Source: Caproiciproducens faecalis
GTDB lineage: Bacteria; Bacillota; Clostridia; Oscillospirales; Acutalibacteraceae
Direction: 5' to 3'
NCBI RefSeq assembly: GCF_019448085.1
Contig: NZ_JAGFNZ010000001.1
Span: 372,001-436,000, forward strand
Length of the DNA stretch: 64,000 bases
The position numbers and the translations under genes were made by a program. Below the pieces are notes generated by a model, which worked only from the letters and a program-made list of their open reading frames with translations, had not been told where the DNA came from and searched no databases. Shown in pieces: positions 35,642-42,959 of this stretch (its first letter is position 1; every line of letters starts with the position of its first letter).

Positions 35642-37372
35642 ATGAAAACAGGTTCCAAACGGGGCGCTGCTTTGGCGTATGTGATCGTGACTTCGGCGGT
35701 CTTAATGATCCTGGCAACTGCTTTGGTGTTCAGCGCAAAAGTGAATCTGGATTCCGCCACCAACAGCCGGGAAGGGCGCCAGGCGTATCTGGACGCAAAG
35801 TCCGCCATTGAGTACGGCCGTGCGTATGTGCTGCAGAATCCCGACGTGGGCAACTTCACAATTGTAAAAACTTCCGGAAATCCGGGCTTCAAAATCGGTG
35901 CCGCCGGTGCCGCGGACGCGGTGGCTGAATATTCCAGTGAAGATAAATTGATTACGGCCAGCGCGAAATACCGCTCTTCCGATCGCGTCAGAAAGCTGGG
36001 CTACCAGTTTACGACGGAGGAAACAGGGGAAGGGGAAGAAAGCGGGGTAAATGAATTTTTATTAGCAGGGACAAACTATGGGAGCAATGTGGCTTATTAT
36101 AACTGGTGGGCTCCGTCCATGTATCCGCAAAAGGTGTCTGACTATCCTGTTTTTATAAGTAACCGTCTTCAGGTATTGTCGGGAGAACATTTTTTAAAAG
36201 CACCCAGTATGATGCTTTTCGGTCTGAATGCAGATCATAGTATTATGTGTGATAATGCGTCCCGTGCTGAACTGACCAGTGATGCAATTTATTTTAATAA
36301 AGACATTCTGGGAGCACACCCCAATAAAGGAGATGTCAACGGTGCACCTCGCCTGGTTATAAAGAATATTACACCGGATCGCGGAGTGATCGTGTTTGGA
36401 AAAGACTGCAGAATTTACGGGCCGAACGATATTGTTATTAAGGAAGGCTGCTATTCTTTTCAAAGCGGTGTCGATCTGTTTAAACTGACAGATGACGAGT
36501 CGTCTTCTAATTATAAATACAAGTTGCTAACTCCTTTGGATGAGACTCCCGGCTATGCCGCAATCAGTGAAAGCATCCTCGAAAGTCCCGAAGAAGTTTT
36601 GAGTGGTGATGCGCAAAATACAGCGGAAAGCGGGCACGGAGCGGATTGGAGCAATTACGGAAAAATTGTCGGGACTCTTTCTCCTCCGGACAAGGGCAAA
36701 GGAAATACTCCGCGATATGTCATTTATAAGAAGAAGATTTCTGATTCAACAAAGATTAATAACGGACAGCCCATTATTGTGAATTACAATTCAGGAATTA
36801 ACAACTATGAAAATAAAATTATCTATTGGTATCTGAATGATGTCAGCATATGGGGAAACGCTCTTTTGGGAAATGATGACCAAAACAGCAACGAATATTA
36901 TACAAATGTTTCCAATGTTTATCTGGGGAAAGAAATCAATCTTCTCTATGTCAACGCCAGTACGGATTTTAAAATTCCGGAATATAAAACGGTGGTCTTT
37001 AAAGCTGACAGTGTCACGCTTAATACCAAACACAGTGACACGGAAGTCGGCACTGGAAGCACCCAGCCAAAAATTACGCATTCCGGAAGCGCCGCTCGGC
37101 TTATTATAGAAGCGCAGGACCCCAGTGACAGCGTTCGGTTGCATGTTCCGAACACCCTACAGGTTGAATATAACGATCAGAATGGAATTGTGCGCAAATA
37201 TCAGATCAAAGCCGGTTGGTATGACGTAACACAAATCAACTTATTCAGTGACGACGCAAAAGAATTTTTTGAAAGTACAGAACCCGAAGAATCCAGCGGA
37301 TCAAGCGGCTCCGGCGGCTCCAGCGGCGGAGGAACGGAAATTACCGGAGGTGTTTATACCGATGGTGAATAA
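35642..37372 (+). CDS. Large PilX-like minor pilin/adhesin candidate
   Basis: A 576-residue protein with a class III-type leader: KRG, then AALAYVIVTSAVLMILATALVF, without Glu at position 5, as in PilX/GspK-like proteins. The long extracellular part (about 35-550) is rich in Asn, Tyr, Ser and Asp, with no recognised domain. It ends in a Ser/Gly-rich low-complexity tail (about 545-570). GAGGTG lies before ATG 35642. It is far larger than typical PilX, so it may be a tip adhesin. It heads an operon with two further prepilins. Confidence 0.72.
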   Translation: MKTGSKRGAALAYVIVTSAVLMILATALVFSAKVNLDSATNSREGRQAYLDAKSAIEYGRAYVLQNPDVGNFTIVKTSGNPGFKIGAAGAADAVAEYSSEDKLITASAKYRSSDRVRKLGYQFTTEETGEGEESGVNEFLLAGTNYGSNVAYYNWWAPSMYPQKVSDYPVFISNRLQVLSGEHFLKAPSMMLFGLNADHSIMCDNASRAELTSDAIYFNKDILGAHPNKGDVNGAPRLVIKNITPDRGVIVFGKDCRIYGPNDIVIKEGCYSFQSGVDLFKLTDDESSSNYKYKLLTPLDETPGYAAISESILESPEEVLSGDAQNTAESGHGADWSNYGKIVGTLSPPDKGKGNTPRYVIYKKKISDSTKINNGQPIIVNYNSGINNYENKIIYWYLNDVSIWGNALLGNDDQNSNEYYTNVSNVYLGKEINLLYVNASTDFKIPEYKTVVFKADSVTLNTKHSDTEVGTGSTQPKITHSGSAARLIIEAQDPSDSVRLHVPNTLQVEYNDQNGIVRKYQIKAGWYDVTQINLFSDDAKEFFESTEPEESSGSSGSGGSSGGGTEITGGVYTDGE

Positions 37373-37811
37373 GATGCTTTTGAATTTCAGGAGCAGAAAA
37401 GGGACGACTATGGTGGAGGTTCTCGCCGCGGTTGTGATTCTTGCGCTGGTTGTTACGGCGGTGCTGTCGACGATCGGTTTTTCGCAGCGGACGATTCTTT
37501 CCAAAAGTACGGAAAGCGGCGCGGCCGCACAGGCGCAGGAAATCGCGGATGCGCTCATTACAAAATTGCGTACAGCGGACGTTGCTTCGCTGAAAACTGC
37601 CGATGTGCTTGGAGCGAAATATGTGGATGACACCAGTTTTCCGGATCCGTCTTCCGCGAACGATAAACAGTTTACCTTTGTTTACGGGAAAAACGACACG
37701 GATGGAATTGAGGGTTACCAAATTAAAACCGCCGTTTATTTTAAGGGCGGTAACGGAAGAAAATGTGTGCAGATGACGGCGTTTGCGGCAAAGGACGGTG
37801 GCGCGTCATGA
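37362..37811 (+). CDS. PilV-like minor prepilin
   Basis: A 149-residue prepilin. The leader ends in RKG, followed by TTMVEVLAAVVILALVV with Glu5. The globular part is small and ends in a C-terminal YFKGGNG-like segment. The ATG overlaps the end of the preceding gene, with GGAGGTG about 11 bases upstream; ATG 37374 is an alternative. PilV versus FimT assignment is by order only. Confidence 0.78.
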   Translation: MVNKMLLNFRSRKGTTMVEVLAAVVILALVVTAVLSTIGFSQRTILSKSTESGAAAQAQEIADALITKLRTADVASLKTADVLGAKYVDDTSFPDPSSANDKQFTFVYGKNDTDGIEGYQIKTAVYFKGGNGRKCVQMTAFAAKDGGAS

Positions 37812-38332
37812 AAAAACTGCACGAAAAAAAGGGTATGACACTGGTAGAGCTGATTATTGCGGTGGCTTTCACAGCCATCGTGATTGCGGCAGCGTGCGCG
37901 GTGCTTTTTTTAGGCGGGAATTTTTTCAAAAGCGGTACGGTAAGCGCCGCCAATCAGCAAAGGGCTTCTCTTGCGGAAACCTATATCCAGCGGTATGCCT
38001 CCACCGCGTTTAAGCTCTCTTCCTCCAAGGAAATGGACGTCGGCGGCGTGGCTTTTACTCTTTCGGACAACGTACTCCGCGTAACCAAACAGACGGTTGA
38101 AGGGGGTACGGCGTCTTCGGAAGAGGTGGCCTCCATTGAAGGAATCGGCCGGGTGGAATTTCAGCTGGAAGGTACCGTCCTTTCCTATAAAATTATCTCT
38201 CAGGACGGAACCTATACCCTTTCGGGCGGGACGGTTTTGAACAATTTTATCAGCGGAGACGCGGCCAGTCTGACCGGCAGCAGCGGCGACTGTCTTTTTA
38301 TGGATTTGACGGCTCCTGTGTCTTCGGAGTAA
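37808..38332 (+). CDS. PilW-like minor prepilin
   Basis: A 174-residue prepilin. The leader ends in EKKG, followed by MTLVELIIAVAFTAIVIAA with Glu5. The body resembles PilW/GspJ-type subunits with repeated FTLSDNVLRV and YKIISQDGTYTL strands. It starts as ATGA over the previous stop, so the two are coupled. Third gene of the minor pilin operon; together the three could form the pilus tip complex. Confidence 0.8.
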   Translation: MKKLHEKKGMTLVELIIAVAFTAIVIAAACAVLFLGGNFFKSGTVSAANQQRASLAETYIQRYASTAFKLSSSKEMDVGGVAFTLSDNVLRVTKQTVEGGTASSEEVASIEGIGRVEFQLEGTVLSYKIISQDGTYTLSGGTVLNNFISGDAASLTGSSGDCLFMDLTAPVSSE

Positions 38333-38396
38333 TTTCCAGACTTTCGAAATTTGGGTAAATTATTGCAGAGCTTCTCTTTCCCTAACCGTGCAGATG

Positions 38397-38405
38397 TGCT
38401 ATAAT
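38397..38405 (+). promoter_or_regulatory. Extended -10 promoter for the putative HTH gene
   Basis: TGCTATAAT at 38397-38405; no good -35. The leader is about 70 bases. Confidence 0.5.
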
Positions 38406-38478
38406 ATAGTAATTAATACCAAAAACATGGTGGCTCTTAAGTATTTATTGGCATCATCGTAAGTTGGGAGCAGAGTAT

Positions 38479-39834
38479 ATGAATGCTAAAAGCATGAAAA
38501 AAGCATTACTGTTTAATGATTTTTTATCGACTCTTTCAGGGGAGCCGCTTGAAATCAAGTATAAGCATTTGGCTCACATCTTTCGCGTTTCAGAATCCAC
38601 AGTTTCGAAACTGAGACATGCAAAATTGAATAAAATGCCCGCGGGGATGCACCCGGACATTATCGGCGCCAGCTTTGCTCAGGGAATCGTGCAGTCGTTC
38701 GCACCCTCCGGCAGCACGGTCAGGCGTTTTTCAGCGTATGCCCGTTTACTTTGCAACGGATATTTGGTATCCGAAAATCTTGAAAAAGCGGCGGTCCATC
38801 TTTCCGGGCTCGGTACAGTGGACGACGATGCCGCGAAAAAACTTTACACGGTTGAGATTCCGCAGTTTATCCGCAGCTGTTACGAAGAAGCCTACGCCAA
38901 CTCTGAAATGGACTTTTCGGGCTGCATGGCTTCGCGCTATTCGGTTCAGTCCGACATCCTGTATCAGAAAATATGTGATATTGTCAACCGTGACACCTTT
39001 GACGACGACAAGCTCAAGCAGCTTTTAAACGTTGTTTACGCGGCCAATCTTCGGCATCAGCTCAATCCCATCATTGACGGCCGGTCTGTGGTTGACCTGG
39101 TGCACCGGTTTGTGCAGGATCAGACTTGCAAACCGTTTTACAATTTCGTTCACCGCATGGAAGTGATTTCTGTCAACGAAGACGCGCAGCAGCTGAAACG
39201 GACGATCAAAGGGCGCCAGCAGATTGTACTCCAGAATCTGAATCCTCAGGAGATTGTGCTGTGCCAGTCCTTGAATTACTTTGTGGATCTGCCCGACCAG
39301 GAAATTATTGCAAGGGCTTTTCGTATGGTCACCTGTACCATCAACCATATCCCGATTGTTCAGTATCTGAACATGCATGAAAACACGCAGTATACCAGCG
39401 CGGAACAACTTCTGACCGTCCGCCATGTGAGTGACAGCGTTGGCGGAACGACCAATACGGAACTGCTTTTCCGTTTTAACCTGTATCCGGGCATGGTTGG
39501 GGAAACGGTCAACATTTATTATGAGTGCTGTCTTGTTACACCGTTTATCAAAAATATTTCCTGCAATTACAGCTTTTCACTGCTTTACCCCTGCAAATTT
39601 TTAGAGCATGAGTTTGCGCTGGATGCGAAAACCAAAGAAAAATGGGGTGTTCAGGTTAAGCTTTTTACACCGATGACGACCAGCGCCTGTACTTCTGAAA
39701 ACCCCGACGAGACCACGGTGCTGAGCGGGGGAACCAGCGACCTGAAGCGAATTACCTTTTACGACTGGGCGATGTCCGGCACCGGATATTGGCGCAATAT
39801 CTATGAACTGAAATATGCGAACGGAAAATCCTAG
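38479..39834 (+). CDS. Unrecognised protein with putative N-terminal HTH
   Basis: A 451-residue cytoplasmic protein with no signal or membrane helices. Residues about 25-50 (YKHLAHIFRVSESTVSKLRHAKL) look like a helix-turn-helix. The remainder is a large mixed domain containing NLNPQEIVLCQSLNYFVDLP and later YDWAMSGTGYWRNIYEL. I know no family for it. GGGAG lies eight bases before ATG 38479; the TTG at 38464 is less likely. It has its own promoter after the minor pilins and may regulate pilus or surface genes, but that is inference from position. Confidence 0.65.
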   Translation: MNAKSMKKALLFNDFLSTLSGEPLEIKYKHLAHIFRVSESTVSKLRHAKLNKMPAGMHPDIIGASFAQGIVQSFAPSGSTVRRFSAYARLLCNGYLVSENLEKAAVHLSGLGTVDDDAAKKLYTVEIPQFIRSCYEEAYANSEMDFSGCMASRYSVQSDILYQKICDIVNRDTFDDDKLKQLLNVVYAANLRHQLNPIIDGRSVVDLVHRFVQDQTCKPFYNFVHRMEVISVNEDAQQLKRTIKGRQQIVLQNLNPQEIVLCQSLNYFVDLPDQEIIARAFRMVTCTINHIPIVQYLNMHENTQYTSAEQLLTVRHVSDSVGGTTNTELLFRFNLYPGMVGETVNIYYECCLVTPFIKNISCNYSFSLLYPCKFLEHEFALDAKTKEKWGVQVKLFTPMTTSACTSENPDETTVLSGGTSDLKRITFYDWAMSGTGYWRNIYELKYANGKS

Positions 39835-39864
39835 GATCACAAAATTTCGATTCCGGAATTCCTA

Positions 39865-39894
39865 TTGCATGCTCCCGGCAATATCCTATATAAT
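39865..39894 (+). promoter_or_regulatory. Promoter of the MORN-MBL gene pair
   Basis: TTGCAT (39865-39870), 18-base spacer, then a perfect TATAAT (39889-39894). Confidence 0.68.
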
Positions 39895-39930
39895 AGTAGA
39901 AAGCAGATGCATGAAGGGGGGGGACTTCCG

Positions 39931-41250
39931 ATGTTTTATACGGTCAGTTACAGGCGGTATGACGGCAATATCCAAAATCATGCCGTTCTTACAGATGTGC
40001 GGCGCAGCTATCTGGAAACTCGCAAAAGAGAGTCCGGTAAAATCCATGGCTGTCTGGACGGGATGGATTTTACCGTCCGATATAAAATAAGACCGAAAAA
40101 ATTCATCTGGATAAAAACAAGCGGACAGACCGCTCTTCAAAAAGCATATTATCAAAAGTACGGATATTACATATTGACCCGTGACAGAGCGGGAGAAACC
40201 GTCAGCAAAGCGCGCTTCGGCCGGGATCACACCTGGCTGCAGACAGCTTATTATAAAGGTGATACCGCACACCCGGAAGCGGTTTTAATGCCGAAAGAGG
40301 GTACCGACGGCCTCGTTTTACTCAGCCTTGTTCCGGAAACGGGCAGATATACGCGCACAGCGCTTTTTCCAAGCGAAAGCTGCGGCGCGACCGCGCGGCA
40401 AAGTCTGGTCAACACCGTGGCCGGGGAGCCGGAGGTTTTTGCGGAAACGGAAAAAGGCGGATTTTTCTACTGCCCTTTCAAAGAGACGGAGCGCCGCATG
40501 GCGGTTCTAAAGGATCTCAGCTCCGGCAAAGAGAGCCCGGTACCGGAATGGCCGGTTGAAAAAGAGGAAACGGTTCCTTTTTCCTATATTGAAAATGACC
40601 GACCCGTTGCCCCGCCGCCGGCCGAAAAGCCGGAACTGCCGCTGACACAGGCGCCGGAAGAGCCGGATTACGCCGCCGACCATGAGCTTTACAGCACGGA
40701 GGAACCGGCCGCGCCGCCGACCCGTTATTCGGTAGCCGGGAAGGGGCTGAACGGCGGGACACAGGTCAGCGACTATATTCCCCTGCGTGTGGAGCGCGGC
40801 ACGAAGCGGATCGTCATCAGCGCGGAGGAAAGCTATACCTATTTCGGTAAAGTGATCGACGGCCTCCGGCAGGGGCGCGGACGCACTCAGATGCAGAACG
40901 GCTGTACCGCCTATGAAGGCGATTACCTTGACGACAAGCGCGACGGCTTCGGCGCGTATTATTACAAATCCGGTAAAATCTGTTATGTAGGCGGATGGAA
41001 AGCCAATAAGCGGGAGGGGGTAGGGGTATCCTACAGCTCCAAAGACGGCTCCATTTTCGTCGGCAAATGGAAAGACAATATTCCCACCGGCAGCGGGGCG
41101 GCTTTTGACGCGCAGGGTAGGCTGATTTATACCGGCGAGTGGAAAAACGGTCTGCGCCACGGGCACGGGACGGAATATAAGGACGGGGAAGTTGTCTTTA
41201 CGGGTGAATTCCGTGAAGATCAGTATTATTCGGGATATCAGCATATTTAG
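39931..41250 (+). CDS. MORN-repeat protein with novel N-terminal domain
   Basis: A 439-residue protein without signal peptide. The N-terminal ~200 residues are unrecognised. A Pro/Glu-rich linker (about 205-275) is followed by about five MORN-type repeats (about 300-435), including YEGDYLDDKRDGFGAY, YVGGWKANKREGVGVSY, FVGKWKDNIPTGSGAAF, YTGEWKNGLRHGHGTEY and FTGEFREDQYYSGY. MORN repeats mediate lipid or protein binding; bacterial examples are poorly studied. A G-rich SD lies 8-9 bases before ATG 39931. It is cotranscribed with the gene 18 bases downstream. Confidence 0.82.
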   Translation: MFYTVSYRRYDGNIQNHAVLTDVRRSYLETRKRESGKIHGCLDGMDFTVRYKIRPKKFIWIKTSGQTALQKAYYQKYGYYILTRDRAGETVSKARFGRDHTWLQTAYYKGDTAHPEAVLMPKEGTDGLVLLSLVPETGRYTRTALFPSESCGATARQSLVNTVAGEPEVFAETEKGGFFYCPFKETERRMAVLKDLSSGKESPVPEWPVEKEETVPFSYIENDRPVAPPPAEKPELPLTQAPEEPDYAADHELYSTEEPAAPPTRYSVAGKGLNGGTQVSDYIPLRVERGTKRIVISAEESYTYFGKVIDGLRQGRGRTQMQNGCTAYEGDYLDDKRDGFGAYYYKSGKICYVGGWKANKREGVGVSYSSKDGSIFVGKWKDNIPTGSGAAFDAQGRLIYTGEWKNGLRHGHGTEYKDGEVVFTGEFREDQYYSGYQHI

Positions 41251-41268
41251 GTGACTGAGGGTGTGGAA

Positions 41269-42612
41269 ATGCGGAGTGTAGAATTGCATCAGATGAACCG
41301 CGGCGAATGCGTTGTGCTGCGGGGAGTGGAAAAAAATATCCTGATGGTGGACTGTGGGGAACCGGCCTGCGGCGTTTCCGGCCTGATGAAGCGGTACGCC
41401 GCAGTGACGGCCCGCGGCTTGCTGCTGACTCACTGGCATGAGGACGGCCTGCTGGCGCTGGATCGGATTCTCCGCGTAAATCCCGACTATTTTCACCGGA
41501 TTTATTTGCCCGCTTCCCCCTGCGATAAGCGGGGAAGGCCGCTGATGCTGGAATTCGCGCTGTTTGCGCATGTGTTTCAGGAAGAGCGGGAAGGTGTCTT
41601 TGACCTCAACACCGCCGTGCTGAGGCTTTTTCCGGTTCTTTCGGGGAAAGTAGGCGCCGGGCGCATCACCGCCTTACAGGCGGACAGAAGCTTTCGCTTT
41701 GACGGCGTGGAGTACGACGTACTGTGGCCGGCTGAAAAGGCTTTCCCGTTTACAGACCTGTTTTCTTCCGCGGTTGAAAATATGAACGTCTGCCTGTCGT
41801 CGCCGTTTCTGCCGGGGGCTGCGCAGGAGTTTTTAAAGCTGAAAGAAGAATTCTGCGCCGCGTATACGGCCTGCTGCCGTACTTTGCCCATGGAGCAGAC
41901 AAGCGTTGACCGCATGACGGAATTCTATAATAGGATAGAGAAAATGATTCCGCGGCTACGGGCGCTGCCGCCCGCGCAGGATATTAAAGAGATCCTTGGC
42001 CGTCCGACCACACAGGCTGCTTACGCGTTTGAGTGCCGCGCGGCCAGCGTGATTTTCCACAATCGGCGCAAAAGCGAAGCCAGCACGGACGATATTCTGA
42101 TGACCGGCGCCGCCGAACCGGAAAGCATGGACGCGGTTTCTTCGCGGCTGTATGGCGGCTACTATATCTTAAAAGCGCCCCGGCACGGCGCCGCCGGCGC
42201 GTGGAGCCATATTTTCGGTGAAATCAGCGCCGCGCATATTTTGATTATCCATGGGAATAACAGGGAGCAGGAAGAAATTGCGGGCGAATATATCGATCTG
42301 CCCGGCATCCGCCACTGTACGGACAGCACCGGCTGTCCGTGGCTGCAGAGCAGCGGGTGTTCCTGCAACCGGATGAGCTGCTGCTATGATTTGCCCCGCC
42401 CCGGACTGACGATCAAATGCCTTTTCTGCCAGGGCCCGGAAGCTGTCGCGCCGAGCGCGACGGAGGGGGTCAGCAAGCACAATCTGCCTGAGAGAATCGC
42501 CGTAGGCGCGTGCCGACCGCATGGTCCGGCATGCAAAATTTTGGTCATTTCTTCCACGGGTGCGCGCTCGTGCCTGTGCGATGGAAAACCGGCAAATATT
42601 AACTGGATGTGA
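41269..42612 (+). CDS. Degenerate ComEC-like metallo-beta-lactamase fold protein
   Basis: A 447-residue cytoplasmic protein. VDCG (27-30) and LLLTHWHEDG (51-60) are the MBL entry motifs, but the HxHxDH ends in Gly. The later TGD motif of ComEC-type domains reads MTGAAEP (about 278-284), and the HHGS motif reads LKAPRHGA. Two or more metal ligands are therefore altered, and the domain may be inactive. The C-terminus is Cys-rich (CPWLQSSGCSCN, SCCYD, CLFC) and might bind metal. GAGGGTG precedes ATG 41269; a GTG directly after the upstream stop is an alternative start. Confidence 0.68.
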   Translation: MRSVELHQMNRGECVVLRGVEKNILMVDCGEPACGVSGLMKRYAAVTARGLLLTHWHEDGLLALDRILRVNPDYFHRIYLPASPCDKRGRPLMLEFALFAHVFQEEREGVFDLNTAVLRLFPVLSGKVGAGRITALQADRSFRFDGVEYDVLWPAEKAFPFTDLFSSAVENMNVCLSSPFLPGAAQEFLKLKEEFCAAYTACCRTLPMEQTSVDRMTEFYNRIEKMIPRLRALPPAQDIKEILGRPTTQAAYAFECRAASVIFHNRRKSEASTDDILMTGAAEPESMDAVSSRLYGGYYILKAPRHGAAGAWSHIFGEISAAHILIIHGNNREQEEIAGEYIDLPGIRHCTDSTGCPWLQSSGCSCNRMSCCYDLPRPGLTIKCLFCQGPEAVAPSATEGVSKHNLPERIAVGACRPHGPACKILVISSTGARSCLCDGKPANINWM

Positions 42613-42747
42613 ACAACTTGGAAAATTCCCGTACATCATTTTCCTGTTGTACCAATGTTTTCCAGACTTATGGAGAAATATGGCTTGAATACTGGAAAAT
42701 CCTTAGATATTGTGTAAATTTTATTAAAAAATATGTCCATTATATAC

Positions 42748-42776
42748 TTGACATTGATTACCAAATATCTTATAAT
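42748..42776 (+). promoter_or_regulatory. Consensus promoter of the surface protein gene
   Basis: A perfect TTGACA (42748-42753), 17-base spacer and a perfect TATAAT (42771-42776). Confidence 0.92.
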
Positions 42777-42782
42777 CCAATT

Positions 42783-42959
42783 AAACATATGAGTGGTGGT
42801 TGTGGCTGCGGCTATGCCAAACGCATCATTGGCAGAGTGTACCACAAAACCATTGCGAGTCAGGGGAGAAAATCTTAACACCCATGGCGAACATGTATGT
42901 TAAATTCTCATAGCACACGCAAATACGCAAAACGAACTATTTTAAGGAGGACAAAAAGG
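42783..42959 (+). other. Long 5' leader of the surface protein mRNA
   Basis: About 175 untranslated bases lie between the consensus promoter and the start codon, ending in AAGGAGG. The first half has GTGG/TGTGGC repeats that can fold. No known riboswitch is recognised. Long stabilising leaders are known for S-layer mRNAs in other bacteria. Confidence 0.5.

Noticed and set aside
40507-41571. A 354-codon minus-strand frame across the MORN and MBL genes
   Set aside because: It spans two plus-strand genes with recognisable motifs and has no start signals.
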